Source: Clostridium sp. UBA4108 (GTDB taxonomy: Bacteria; Bacillota; Clostridia; Clostridiales; Clostridiaceae). Taken from it: a stretch of 40,947 bases of DNA. The stretch spans positions 1 to 40,947 of the forward strand of contig DFXM01000040.1 in NCBI GenBank assembly GCA_002381695.1. Reading direction: 5' to 3'. The number at the start of each line of letters is the position of its first letter. Within the stretch, counting starts at the first letter, position 1. Below the pieces are notes generated by a model that did not search any database, had not been told where the DNA came from, and saw only the letters and a list, made by a program, of their open reading frames with translations. Made by a program: the position numbers and the translations under genes. Shown here piece after piece: positions 23,237 through 31,986 of the stretch.

Positions 23237-23316
23237 AATTTTAATATACCTCCTTGTATACTCTATACAAGACTATTTTATCACTATGAACAGACTATTA
23301 TTCAGTATAAATTCAC

Positions 23317-23452
23317 ATATATAAGTTGTAACTAAGTTTCTACATAATATAAATAGGATTCTCTTTTATAAGCTATTTAAATTGAACTTCATATTATTTT
23401 ATATTTAAGCCTATTTGTATTATGTGGTTTCATTATTACAATTTATATATTT
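23317..23452. repeat. MITE-like intergenic repeat, copy A
   Basis: Begins ATATATAAGTTGTAAC and ends ATTACAATTTATATAT, which are near-inverted. An internal GAACTTCATATTATT (23384-23398) is shared with copy B at 26926-27018 and with 40838-40853. No coding capacity. Confidence 0.45.
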
Positions 23453-23877
23453 TATCTCTTATTTACTATATATAATCCAGGAAATTTTTCTATTAGTTCT
23501 CCAGTAGAGTTAATTCCTTCTTCTATTAACTCCTCTAATCCTTGAATATCTTCAATATATTCTATATTTTCATCATCTAGAGCATCTATATACTCTTCAT
23601 CTATTAATTCTTCAAAATTAGATTTAATAAATTCTTCACTATCTGAATCCTCTTCTTCACACTCTAAATCAAAATCACTAAACTCTTCAAGATCTAAATT
23701 CAAAGGATCAGTAGTTTTATTACCTTCAAAGACCTCATCAATTTTTATCGCTTTAACATCGAATCCTTCCAATTGAAGACATTTTCCACAGTTATCGCAA
23801 AGCTTATTCTTATTATATTCACATAAGTCACATTCACCACAATTGCTACATTCAAGGGTAGTATCAAAAATACACAT
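23452..23877 (-). CDS. Cys-rich, strongly acidic protein of unknown function
   Basis: A 141-residue protein (start MCIFDTT; longer TTG/GTG starts exist upstream and none has a strong ribosome site). The first 35 residues hold a dense cluster of CxxC-type pairs (CSNCGECDLCEYN, CDNCGKC), fit to bind zinc or an iron-sulfur centre. The rest is extremely rich in Asp and Glu (for example FDLECEEEDSDSEEF) and ends hydrophobic (FPGLYIVNKR). I do not recognise a characterised family. It stands alone between a repeat and tspO. Confidence 0.65.
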   Translation of the reverse strand: MCIFDTTLECSNCGECDLCEYNKNKLCDNCGKCLQLEGFDVKAIKIDEVFEGNKTTDPLNLDLEEFSDFDLECEEEDSDSEEFIKSNFEELIDEEYIDALDDENIEYIEDIQGLEELIEEGINSTGELIEKFPGLYIVNKR

Positions 23878-24034
23878 TTTCACAACTATCACTACTTTCT
23901 TTTGATAGAATTTAATCAATACAGACTATTGTAGCAAATATGATAGTATAGTTCAATATGCTATGGTAAATAAATAGTAATTTGAGAATATGAAAGATAT
24001 TTTATATCATGATAGATAATTATGTTTTTAAAAT

Positions 24035-24529
24035 TTAATTTAGCATAAAAATCGAATAATTGAGGTATACAGCGAACATACACCAAAATATATAAGGAAT
24101 TAATAAATAAGTAGCAATTTTATCCAGTTTATAAAATGAAATTATAGTTAATATTATAAATAATATCAATATACAAAGATCAATTAAAGCAAGAAATGGA
24201 CTTCCAAGATAGAAAAATAAAATAGACCATAGATAATTAAGAATTAATTGAAAGGAGAATAATAATATTGCGTAATTAACATTATTACCCTGCTTTTTTA
24301 ACATTAATATTCTATAAAATCCAATAGCCATTAGCAGATATAGTATAGTCCATACCACTGGAAAAACCCAATCTGGAGGAGCTAAGGTAGGTTTAATTAA
24401 ACTGTTATATAGGATATTAGAGTTTTGAGTTAGTTTACCTATGATAAATGCAAAGCCATTTACTAAAAGAATTGTTAAAATTAAAAGAAAATAGTCTTTC
24501 TTACTATTTACTTCTATAAGCTTTTTCAT
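24035..24529 (-). CDS. tspO: TspO/MBR family membrane protein
   Basis: A five-helix membrane protein of 164 residues that binds porphyrins and related hydrophobic ligands in other organisms. Family motifs are clear: KPTLAPPDWVFPVVWTILYL (about residues 46-65), NYLWSILFF (around 98-106) and PYIFWCMFAVYLNYSI near the C-terminus. Bacterial TspO proteins have been linked to tetrapyrrole handling and stress responses. GGAGG precedes the ATG on the minus strand. It is not obviously in an operon. Confidence 0.9.
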   Translation of the reverse strand: MKKLIEVNSKKDYFLLILTILLVNGFAFIIGKLTQNSNILYNSLIKPTLAPPDWVFPVVWTILYLLMAIGFYRILMLKKQGNNVNYAILLFSFQLILNYLWSILFFYLGSPFLALIDLCILILFIILTIISFYKLDKIATYLLIPYIFWCMFAVYLNYSIFMLN

Positions 24530-24765
24530 GTTTTTCCTCCTAATATTTTTATACTATATAGTTATTAGGAATTTGATGATTATATGCAAAACATATGTAT
24601 ATATTATTGGGTTAGAAGAAAAAATAATAAATATATACATATGTTTTAAATAAATATATTATATATAATCTTTGTAAAATTATTATAAAATTATAGACAA
24701 AACTTTCAACTTAACTTAATCTATTAATAGATAATTATATATTGTATATTTAAGGAGGATAAAAC

Positions 24766-25257
24766 ATGGCAAGTAACTATTCTTTTGACGTTGTATCAGA
24801 GGTTAATATGCAGGAAGTTGACAATGCTATTAATCAAACATTAAAAGAAATAAAACAAAGATATGATTTTAAAGGCAGTAAAACTGAAATAGAATTACAA
24901 AAGGATGAAATTAAAATTGTATCTGAGGATGAATTTAAATTAAATGCAGTGATAGATGTTCTTAAGGGGAAATTTATTAAAAGAGGAATCTCATCTAAGG
25001 CATTGGAAGTAGGTAAAATACAAGATGCTTCTCTTGGAAGTGCAAAGGTAAATGTAAAAATAGTAAAAGGCATTGCTATGGAAAAAGCAAAAAAAATAGT
25101 TAGCGATGTAAAAGGAAGCAAAATAAAAGTTCAATGTCAAATCATGGATGAACAACTTAGAGTCTCTGGAAAAGATAAAGATGATTTACAAGCAGTAATG
25201 CAACTTATCAAAGGAAATGACTATGGAATAGATGTTCAATTTACAAATTATAGATAA
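24766..25257 (+). CDS. yajQ: YajQ-family nucleotide-binding protein
   Basis: A 163-residue cytoplasmic protein with the full YajQ pattern: MASNYSFDVVSEVNMQEVDN at the start, RYDFKGSKTEIEL in the first domain, and a C-terminal VSGKDKDDLQAVMQLIKG. The family has two similar ferredoxin-like domains; members bind nucleotides, and a Xanthomonas homologue binds cyclic di-GMP. AAGGAGGA precedes the ATG. It seems to be transcribed alone. Confidence 0.93.
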   Translation: MASNYSFDVVSEVNMQEVDNAINQTLKEIKQRYDFKGSKTEIELQKDEIKIVSEDEFKLNAVIDVLKGKFIKRGISSKALEVGKIQDASLGSAKVNVKIVKGIAMEKAKKIVSDVKGSKIKVQCQIMDEQLRVSGKDKDDLQAVMQLIKGNDYGIDVQFTNYR

Positions 25258-25371
25258 ATTGCGACAAATAAGGACAATATTTAAATTTTTTTTTAATTTT
25301 TTTAAATTACCTATGTTAAAATTATTGTTTATGGTTTATAATATAACTGGTTTAACTTTTAATGTATAATT

Positions 25372-25388
25372 TTATCCTAATTGGATAA
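25372..25388. promoter_or_regulatory. Small palindrome upstream of the AbrB-like gene
   Basis: TTATCC and GGATAA are separated by TAATT, a perfect inverted repeat about 80 bases before the gene. It could be an operator; the binding protein is unknown. Confidence 0.3.
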
Positions 25389-25470
25389 TTTAATAATAAG
25401 ATAAAACATTAAAATTTACTAAAAAATAAACTTTAACAAAAAAAAGTATAAACACTAGGAGGAATATTAT

Positions 25471-25728
25471 ATGAAATCAACAGGTATAGTAAGAAGAGTA
25501 GATGAGTTAGGAAGAATTGTAATTCCAATAGAGTTAAGAAGAACCCTAGACATCGAAATAAAAGATGCACTAGAAATATATGTGGATAAAGATCAAATAA
25601 TACTAAAGAAATATGAGCCAGCATGTATATTTTGCGGAAATGCAAGAGATGTTAAAAACTTTAAGGGCAAGAATATATGTGATGAGTGCTTAGGAAACTT
25701 AGCTAAAGAAGTAAACTCACAAGAATAA
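25471..25728 (+). CDS. abrB: AbrB-family transition-state regulator with zinc-finger-like tail
   Basis: An 85-residue DNA-binding protein. The N-terminal swapped-hairpin domain is typical AbrB (MKSTGIVRRVDELGRIVIPI, then ELRRTLDIEIKDALEIYVD). The tail has CIFCGN and CDECL, two CxxC pairs about 15 residues apart that could bind a metal, a feature common in clostridial AbrB paralogues. Such proteins repress stationary-phase and sporulation genes during growth. GGAGGA precedes the ATG and a terminator follows directly. Confidence 0.88.
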   Translation: MKSTGIVRRVDELGRIVIPIELRRTLDIEIKDALEIYVDKDQIILKKYEPACIFCGNARDVKNFKGKNICDECLGNLAKEVNSQE

Positions 25729-25743
25729 TACATAGTTAAGTGT

Positions 25744-25783
25744 AAAATAACAGGATGATTTAAAGCATCCTGTTATTTTATTT
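25744..25783 (+). terminator. Terminator after the AbrB-like gene
   Basis: AAAATAACAGGATG pairs with CATCCTGTTATTTT (25766-25779), with T-rich flanks on both strands. Confidence 0.8.
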
Positions 25784-25933
25784 CTATTACATACATAATT
25801 GTCACCAAAATTTTTTATATATTTTTCTTTTATTCCTAGAAAATTTTTATCAAGATGAGTATAAAAATATTCCCTTCTCATATTCTTATATACTGTTTTA
25901 ATTTCGTCATAGCTTTCAATTATAATTTTATAT

Positions 25934-25962
25934 TTGACCTTCAACTTGAAGTTCACTAAAAT
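25934..25962 (+). promoter_or_regulatory. Promoter with palindromic spacer ahead of the EFR1 gene
   Basis: TTGACC (25934-25939) and TAAAAT (25957-25962) are 17 bases apart, and the region between contains CTTCAACTTGAAG, a perfect palindrome around one base. The layout recalls MerR-type operators, although those usually have a 19-20 base spacer. Confidence 0.45.
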
Positions 25963-26004
25963 TATAATTAAATAAATAAATATGATGATGAAAGGGGTAC
26001 CTCT

Positions 26005-26793
26005 ATGATATTTTACTTTTCTGGTACTGGAAATTCACTAGCTATTACAAAGGTTATTTCTACAGAACAAAATGAAGAATTAATTTCAATATCTGCACTG
26101 ATGAGTAAGGGAAATGATGAATATAAATTTGATCTTAAAGAAAATGAGATTATAGGGTTTATATATCCTATCTATGCCTGGGCTCCCCCTCAAATGGTGT
26201 TGGATTTTATAGCTAAACTTACATTTTCAAACTATAATAAAAACTATACATTTTCTATAGCTACCTGTGGTGAAAATATAGGAAATACCATGAAGGTTTT
26301 AAGTAACTCATTAAATAAAAAAGGTATTATCTTAAATAGTGGCTTTTCTATAAAAATGCCTAACAACTATATAATTTTAGGGAATACAGATTCCAAGGAA
26401 ATAGTAGATAAAAAACTTAGAGATGCTGAAGAATATTTGAAGAAAATTAATGGAATAATCAAAGAGAGAAAAACAGAAGTATATGAGCTAGAGAAAGGTA
26501 TTATGCCTTCAGTTCTAACTAATATAATAAATCCAATGTTTAATAAACATGCTATGGATACAAAGAAATTCTATGTTACTCAAAAGTGTACATCCTGTAA
26601 TCTCTGTGAAAAAATATGCAACTGTAAAAATATAACTGTATTAGATAAACCAAAGTGGGGTAAAAAGTGCTCACAATGTCTTGCTTGTCTTCACTATTGT
26701 CCAGTTCAAGCAATTCAATATGGGAAAAATAGTGAAAAAAAAGGACGCTATACAAATCCTAATGTGTCCCCTACAGAGATGATTATAAAATAA
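26005..26793 (+). CDS. EFR1-family ferredoxin (flavodoxin-like plus two 4Fe-4S clusters)
   Basis: A cytoplasmic electron-transfer protein of 262 residues. The N-terminal flavodoxin-like domain starts with the FMN loop FSGTGNSLA (residues 5-13) and contains GFIYPIYAWAPPQMV. The C-terminus carries two 4Fe-4S motifs (CTSCNLCEKICNC and CSQCLACLHYCP), about residues 194-235. The fusion is typical of clostridial EFR1 proteins, whose partners are mostly unknown. GGGG precedes the ATG. A perfect 34-bp palindromic terminator follows. The palindrome in its promoter suggests regulation, perhaps by the MerR-type protein encoded at 27023-27841. Confidence 0.85.
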   Translation: MIFYFSGTGNSLAITKVISTEQNEELISISALMSKGNDEYKFDLKENEIIGFIYPIYAWAPPQMVLDFIAKLTFSNYNKNYTFSIATCGENIGNTMKVLSNSLNKKGIILNSGFSIKMPNNYIILGNTDSKEIVDKKLRDAEEYLKKINGIIKERKTEVYELEKGIMPSVLTNIINPMFNKHAMDTKKFYVTQKCTSCNLCEKICNCKNITVLDKPKWGKKCSQCLACLHYCPVQAIQYGKNSEKKGRYTNPNVSPTEMIIK

Positions 26794-26880
26794 ATATATA
26801 TGCCCTAGTCACTGTTGTAGTCAAAGATGCAATCCACATGCTGATTCAGCATAAAAGTATCTTAAATCTTTAATATGAAA

Positions 26881-26914
26881 GGAAAGCTATCTCAAAATTT
26901 TGAGATAGCTTTCC
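26881..26914. terminator. Bidirectional terminator, perfect palindrome
   Basis: GGAAAGCTATCTCAAAA is followed immediately by its exact reverse complement (17-bp arms), with a T-rich stretch after it. Confidence 0.75.
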
Positions 26915-26925
26915 TCACTATTTTT

Positions 26926-27018
26926 AATATATAAGTTGTAATTAAATTTCAATATTATACAAGGCTTTGTAATAAATTTGAGTTAGGTAGAACTTCATAT
27001 TATTACAATCTATATATT
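26926..27018. repeat. MITE-like intergenic repeat, copy B
   Basis: Starts AATATATAAGTTGTAAT and ends ATTACAATCTATATATT, near-inverted termini 93 bp apart. It shares start, end and the internal GAACTTCATATTATTAC (26990-27006) with copy A at 23317-23452. Confidence 0.45.
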
Positions 27019-27022
27019 TAAA

Positions 27023-27841
27023 TTATATTTTTAGTATCTGAATTTGGCCTAAGGCTTTCTCCTTAGCATCATTACCAACTCTAGTCATTATATATATTTC
27101 ATAAAAGTTACCACATACATTAATATTATTTATATTTATATAATCTATTATTTTCTTATAATATTTGCTAGTATCATTATAATCATCATCAAAATTTATA
27201 GTTATGTAATCACCTTTTGGTAAAGTTATAATTTTTTCATCATTGGAAGGAATTGAAGCTTTGAGGTTAATCATCATGTTATTGTATATTAGCTCATTGT
27301 GATTTTTAAAAGCATCATAAGAGGTTTCAAAAGCTAATTCTTTATTTGAAATATTATATTTTTGTTCTATATCAACTAAAGTTTTGCTTAGTTTTATTTC
27401 AAATTCCTCTGTATACCTGTTAGTATTATCGTACTTAATAAAGTTTCTTTCCCCATTATATTTAATAAATACTTTATTAATCCCCTCTTCTAAGGAGGAT
27501 TTTATACGACTCTCAAGAAAAGTAATATTACTTTTTATATTTTGTAATTCTTCTATTTTATTATCTATTAACTCCTTTTGATTACTTATTATATTTAAAA
27601 TAGAATCAAAAGAGGTATAATTATCTATGATGTATTTTATTTCCTCTAAGGAAAGTCCCATGGCTTTACATTGCTTTATTAAATCCAACGTAACAAAATG
27701 CTTAACAGAATAATATCTATATTTACTTTTTTCATTTACATATCCAGGCTTTAATAGTCCGATTTTATCGTAATGCCTTAAGGTCTGAATTGATACATTA
27801 TGTAATTTGGACATTTCTCCTATGGAAAATCTTGTACCCAT
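27023..27841 (-). CDS. MerR-family regulator with GyrI/BmrR-like effector domain
   Basis: A 272-residue transcription factor. The winged-helix domain fills the first 75 residues (FSIGEMSKLHNVSIQTLRHY, then DKIGLLKPGYVNEKSKYRYY), a coiled-coil dimerisation helix follows (about 80-115), and the C-terminal 150 residues look like a GyrI-type drug-binding domain (KGDYITINFDD, YEIYIMTRVG). AGAGGTGAT precedes the ATG on the minus strand. It is encoded directly downstream of a MATE pump whose promoter has the diagnostic 19-base MerR spacer, so it most likely activates that pump on binding a toxic compound. Confidence 0.87.
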   Translation of the reverse strand: MGTRFSIGEMSKLHNVSIQTLRHYDKIGLLKPGYVNEKSKYRYYSVKHFVTLDLIKQCKAMGLSLEEIKYIIDNYTSFDSILNIISNQKELIDNKIEELQNIKSNITFLESRIKSSLEEGINKVFIKYNGERNFIKYDNTNRYTEEFEIKLSKTLVDIEQKYNISNKELAFETSYDAFKNHNELIYNNMMINLKASIPSNDEKIITLPKGDYITINFDDDYNDTSKYYKKIIDYININNINVCGNFYEIYIMTRVGNDAKEKALGQIQILKI

Positions 27842-27880
27842 TATATCACCTCTACTCTATTATATACTTATAAAATTAAA

Positions 27881-27917
27881 AAAAGCTATGGATAACTAAT
27901 TCATTAACCATAGCTTT
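27881..27917 (-). terminator. Terminator after the MATE pump gene
   Basis: AAAGCTATGG and CCATAGCTTT pair, with a T run on the minus strand. It separates the pump from the MerR gene. Confidence 0.75.
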
Positions 27918-27940
27918 CATATTACAACACTAGTACCTAT

Positions 27941-29245
27941 TTACATTTCTATAACTGCTTTAGTAGAAGCTTTTATATTAGTCATTAGGTTAATAGTTAT
28001 AAATGTTAGCGTTTCACATATAAGTGCACTTGCCCATATTCCATTAATTCCAAATATATTACCAAGTAAGAATAAGCATATTGGTAAGAAGATTACTGAT
28101 CTACATAAACAAATTATATTTGAGTATTTAGGAGTCTCTAAAGCTTGATAATATACAAGGGTATTTAGATTTAATCCTACTGCAAAATAGCTTATACTGG
28201 CTATTTTAAGGGCACTGTATGATAAGCTTACTATCTGTGGATCTGATGTAAATATACTTATTATATGTGGCCCAAATAGAAAACTTACTACAACAAAAAA
28301 TCCACTAATCATTGTTGAAGATATAGATGTTATTTTAAAGAATTTTAACATTTTCTCTCCATTTTTTCTTCCATAATTATAACTTATAAGTGGCTGAACA
28401 CCTAAGGTTACACCATAAAGTACCATGTATATATTGGTAGTTATATAGTTTAATATACTATAGGCAGAAATTCCAATCTCACCTACATAGTTAACTAAGG
28501 CTATATTATGCATTAATACAATTAATGAATAGCTAGCTTGAGCAAAGAAAGATGGAAAACCTATAAGTGAAAATTCCTTAATAAGAGTTTTATTAAGTTT
28601 TACCTTTCCAAAGGTTAAACATCCCCTTTTATTTAAGAAATGAGGCAATAACATGCATACTGTAACTATCTGTCCTAGTCCTGTAGCTATGGCTGCTCCT
28701 TTGATTCCTAATCCAAACTTAAATATAAACACATAGTCTAAAATTATATTAGTTATAGCACCTGCAATAGTAGAAATCATTGCAAGTTTTGGGCGCCCAT
28801 CATTTCTAACGAAACTGTTAAGAACTATACCTATTAAATTTGGGATACAGAATATAGCATAAAATCTTAAATAATCCACAGCTAGAGGTTTTAAGCTGTC
28901 AGTAGAACCTAGCAAGGTTACTATTTCATTGGTAAATATAATGCAAAGTATACTTATCACCAAACTAGTTATTAAAAGAAATTTAAATACTTGTCTAAAT
29001 ATATTTACTGCCATTTCATTATTCTTTGCTCCAATATTTTTAGACACTAAAGCCCCGCCACCGATAGCAAACATTGAAGCTAATCCAAACAATATAACTG
29101 TAAATGGTAGAACTATATTTACTGCTGCTAATGCTGAATCTCCAACACCTTGTCCTACAAATATTCCATCAACAACTGTATATAAAGACGAAATAAACAT
29201 AGCAAGAGCTGAAGGAACGGCATATTTTAAAAATTGTTTTATCAT
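27941..29245 (-). CDS. MATE-family multidrug efflux pump
   Basis: A 12-helix antiporter of 434 residues that expels cationic drugs using a Na+ or H+ gradient. MATE features are visible: the N-terminal segment YTVVDGIFVGQGVGDSALAA (about residues 22-41), ALVSKNIGA, and a second half starting near LIGFPSFFAQASYSLIVLMH with GVQPLISYNYG (about residue 281 on). It is most like the MepA/DinF-type branch common in clostridia. Its promoter (29286-29316) has a 19-base spacer with an inverted repeat, so the adjacent MerR protein is the probable activator. Confidence 0.9.
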   Translation of the reverse strand: MIKQFLKYAVPSALAMFISSLYTVVDGIFVGQGVGDSALAAVNIVLPFTVILFGLASMFAIGGGALVSKNIGAKNNEMAVNIFRQVFKFLLITSLVISILCIIFTNEIVTLLGSTDSLKPLAVDYLRFYAIFCIPNLIGIVLNSFVRNDGRPKLAMISTIAGAITNIILDYVFIFKFGLGIKGAAIATGLGQIVTVCMLLPHFLNKRGCLTFGKVKLNKTLIKEFSLIGFPSFFAQASYSLIVLMHNIALVNYVGEIGISAYSILNYITTNIYMVLYGVTLGVQPLISYNYGRKNGEKMLKFFKITSISSTMISGFFVVVSFLFGPHIISIFTSDPQIVSLSYSALKIASISYFAVGLNLNTLVYYQALETPKYSNIICLCRSVIFLPICLFLLGNIFGINGIWASALICETLTFITINLMTNIKASTKAVIEM

Positions 29246-29285
29246 ATGTATATACCCACCTTTAATTTTAAATTTTACCTTTCAT

Positions 29286-29316
29286 ATTATAAACTCTATT
29301 GTTACTATAGAGTCAA
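29286..29316 (-). promoter_or_regulatory. MerR-type promoter of the MATE pump
   Basis: Reading the minus strand: TTGACT, a 19-base spacer, then TATAAT. The inverted repeat ACTCTAT...ATAGAGT lies across the spacer. The over-long spacer with a central palindrome is the signature of promoters untwisted by MerR-family activators. Confidence 0.8.
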
Positions 29317-29371
29317 GTGTTTTTATTAGGTTACAAAGATTATAGATACTATAAGAAAAATTTAGAAGTTT

Positions 29372-30394
29372 TTATAGCACGAATTTTTTTCTACCTAGAA
29401 TAGTAACTAATCCCACCGTAATTGCACTTATAATGAATATGGCTATAATTGGAATTATATATTCAACATTTGTTGTTTTATTTTCAATGTGATAAATGAG
29501 CTGAATCAGCCATTTTGTCACCGTCACATTGCTTATAGCTTTTATGGCACTTGGCATTTTTTCCAAAGGTAAAAGTGATCCACCAAATAAAGATACTAGC
29601 ATAGCAACAGAGGAAGCCATTAAGCTAGCTTGCAATTCAGTATTACATATACTAACCATCAGTACTCCAAAACTTGATGCAGTTACCGCTACAGTTAATC
29701 CTATTATGAAAAATTGAAATAAACTAATTTCTAGGTCTATAGATAAAGCTTTTAATGCCAAAGTTGAAATAGATATTTGTATAATTGTAATTATAAGATT
29801 ATAAAAGTATATACCAAGTATATAGACATATAATTTTTTTGAAGATAATCTAAATCTAATTAATATTCCATTTTCTTTGTCTTTTATAAAATTACAAGCC
29901 ATCATAGTACAGGTTATCATTAAGGTTAATAAAATAAATCCAATTCCTCTCTGAGATACTGTCAAGTTTCCCTTTTCCATTTTTGATAATATTTCATCTA
30001 ATCCATTGATGTTACCAGTATAGATAAAATTCGTTACCACATTTTCGATAGTAGTTTTAAGGTAAGGATCTAAACAGCTAACGATGAAATTTCCATCATC
30101 ATTAAACTGAATTATAGTTGCATATTTAGCTAAGATCATATCTGTATAAATACTAGATTCCTCTGTATCAGCAACTTTTATTCTATTGAATTGGGATGCT
30201 TCATTCTTAAAAGATTCACATATATTCTTACTTTCTTTATCTATAATACCAATGTTTATAGAAGGCTTCATTATATTATTGATACCCATAGCAAAAATTA
30301 CTGATACTACTGGAACCAATAACATTAACAAAAGTTTTTTCTTATTTGTTAAACTTCTAGTAAACTCATTTTTAATAATCAATAGAATTTTCAT
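29372..30394 (-). CDS. ABC-2 type transporter permease (second subunit)
   Basis: A membrane permease of 340 residues with one N-terminal helix, a large external loop (about residues 45-160) and five further helices (for example TLMITCTMMACNFIKDKENG and MLVSLFGGSLLPLEKMPSAI), the plan of drug/peptide ABC-2 exporters such as YhfO/LinB-type proteins. The motif GSLLPLEKMP is repeated in variant form (GSFFPVGSLG) in the neighbouring permease, confirming common origin. It follows that gene without a gap and shares the ATPase at 31154. Confidence 0.85.
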   Translation of the reverse strand: MKILLIIKNEFTRSLTNKKKLLLMLLVPVVSVIFAMGINNIMKPSINIGIIDKESKNICESFKNEASQFNRIKVADTEESSIYTDMILAKYATIIQFNDDGNFIVSCLDPYLKTTIENVVTNFIYTGNINGLDEILSKMEKGNLTVSQRGIGFILLTLMITCTMMACNFIKDKENGILIRFRLSSKKLYVYILGIYFYNLIITIIQISISTLALKALSIDLEISLFQFFIIGLTVAVTASSFGVLMVSICNTELQASLMASSVAMLVSLFGGSLLPLEKMPSAIKAISNVTVTKWLIQLIYHIENKTTNVEYIIPIIAIFIISAITVGLVTILGRKKFVL

Positions 30395-31149
30395 TATAGG
30401 AAAACCTCCTTTTTGAATCTTTTTATAGAACCAATGGTAAATATTATACTTAAAACCAGAGTTACAATAATGGCATATAAATATATATCCATTCTATTAT
30501 CATTTAGCATCATGAAAATCCCTTTATTTATCCAGGTTAAAGGTGAAATATAGCTTATTTTCTCCACCATATTGCCTAAGGATCCCACAGGGAAAAAACT
30601 TCCTCCCAGCATAGCCATAATCAGTATAGGAGTACTTACAAAATTTTTTACTGTCAAGAAATTTCTCGTACATAATCCTATAAAAGATCCAATAGCACAA
30701 GACATAAATCCTAATATAGTGAAAAGTAGTAGAAGTTCTAAGAATCTTCCTCTAAAGTCTACTTTAAAAACTAGTCTGCAAATTATCATTAAGATAATAT
30801 TATATATTGTCATTGATATGGTTGAAGGTAGTATTTTTGATAGAACTATAGCAGTTCTACTAATAGGAGCTATAATAAACCTCTCCCCACATTTAAAGTT
30901 ACTTTCTTCTCTTGCCACATATATAAGAGTAACTGCACCTAAAAATGTGCAAAATGGAATAGAAACCAATGAATAATAGTAATATGAAGTTATGCCATCT
31001 GATCCTGAATAATAATTAGAAGTGATATAACCAAGTACTCCTATTAAAAGTAGAGGAAAGATAATGCCATATCCTATCAAAAATGAATCCTTTATTCTCT
31101 TTTTCATTCCCAAATTAAATAGTACACCAAAGCCATTCATTTTATTCAC
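30394..31149 (-). CDS. ABC-2 type transporter permease (first subunit)
   Basis: A 251-residue, six-helix ABC-2 permease without the large external loop of its partner. Characteristic ABC-2 segments are SCAIGSFIGLCTRNFLTVKN and MLGGSFFPVGSLGNMV. It begins 4 bases after the ATPase gene and touches the next permease gene, so the three form one tightly packed exporter operon. The substrate is not evident; the PadR regulator beside it suggests a toxic or antibiotic compound. Confidence 0.86.
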   Translation of the reverse strand: MNKMNGFGVLFNLGMKKRIKDSFLIGYGIIFPLLLIGVLGYITSNYYSGSDGITSYYYYSLVSIPFCTFLGAVTLIYVAREESNFKCGERFIIAPISRTAIVLSKILPSTISMTIYNIILMIICRLVFKVDFRGRFLELLLLFTILGFMSCAIGSFIGLCTRNFLTVKNFVSTPILIMAMLGGSFFPVGSLGNMVEKISYISPLTWINKGIFMMLNDNRMDIYLYAIIVTLVLSIIFTIGSIKRFKKEVFL

Positions 31150-31153
31150 CTCA

Positions 31154-31900
31154 CTAATCTCTTAGTTCATTTCCTGTTACATGTAAAAATATTTCCTCTA
31201 GACTTCTTAATCCATATACTTCATATCTTTTTTTAATTTCCTCTTTATTCCCTTCTACAATTACTTCTCCTTCATCCATTATAATAAGTCTAGAGCATAT
31301 TGCCTCAACTTCCTCCATATAATGAGAGGTATATATTACTGTAGTGCCTTGCTCTTTTAATAACTTTGTAACTTCTAGGATGTTGTTTCTTGATTGAGGG
31401 TCTATACCTACGGTAGGCTCATCCATTATCAATAGTTTTGGACAGTGTACTATAGAACAAGCGATATTAAGTCTTCTTTTCATTCCACCTGAAAACGAAT
31501 CAGGATAGTCATTCTTTCTATCAAGAAGTCCGACAGATTCTAATGCTGCATTAGTTTTTTTCATTAGTTCAATTCCTTTTAAACCATATAATGAACCAAA
31601 AAACTTTATATTCTCATAAGCAGAAAGATCAGAAAATAATGCAACATCTTGCGGTACAAGACCTAACGACTTTTTGAAATTATCTTCATTATCTCTTATA
31701 TCCACACCTTGAAAAAACACTTGGCCCTCATCCATATCTAAAAGAGTTGAAATCATATTTATAGTTGTACTCTTACCTGCACCGTTTGGACCTAAAAATC
31801 CGACTATCTCCCCTTCTTCAATATTAAAACTTATACCCTTTACAACTTCCTTACTCTTAAAGCTTTTTTTCAATGATTTAACTGTTAAAATATTTTTCAT
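31154..31900 (-). CDS. ABC transporter ATPase (drug/peptide export)
   Basis: A stand-alone ATPase of 248 residues: Walker A GPNGAGKST (about residues 38-46), Q-loop LVPQDV, signature FSGGMKRR, Walker B LLIMDEPTVGID, switch His in TSHYMEE. The GGMKRR form of the signature is typical of the DrrA/CcmA-like export group that works with ABC-2 permeases. AAGGAGAGA precedes the ATG. A 16-bp operator-like palindrome lies at 31928-31943, just upstream. Confidence 0.93.
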   Translation of the reverse strand: MKNILTVKSLKKSFKSKEVVKGISFNIEEGEIVGFLGPNGAGKSTTINMISTLLDMDEGQVFFQGVDIRDNEDNFKKSLGLVPQDVALFSDLSAYENIKFFGSLYGLKGIELMKKTNAALESVGLLDRKNDYPDSFSGGMKRRLNIACSIVHCPKLLIMDEPTVGIDPQSRNNILEVTKLLKEQGTTVIYTSHYMEEVEAICSRLIIMDEGEVIVEGNKEEIKKRYEVYGLRSLEEIFLHVTGNELRD

Positions 31901-31927
31901 ATTATCTCTCCTTTACCAAATGTTTTA

Positions 31928-31943
31928 TATACAATATTGGATA
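31928..31943. promoter_or_regulatory. PadR operator candidate ahead of the ABC-2 operon
   Basis: TATACAATATTGGATA is a near-palindrome that recurs in variant form twice ahead of the padR gene (32751-32766 and 32783-32798). Confidence 0.55.
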
Positions 31944-31986
31944 TAACTATTAAATAAAATGCAGTAGAGGCTACTGCAAGTTATGC

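Noticed and set aside
25717..25956. 79-codon minus-strand frame between abrB and the EFR1 gene
   Set aside because: It begins with GTG without a ribosome site, runs through a strong terminator hairpin and overlaps the abrB end; likely chance in AT-rich DNA.
28929..29345. 138-codon plus-strand frame opposite the MATE gene
   Set aside because: Antisense to a clear 12-helix transporter and crossing its promoter; no motif or ribosome site.
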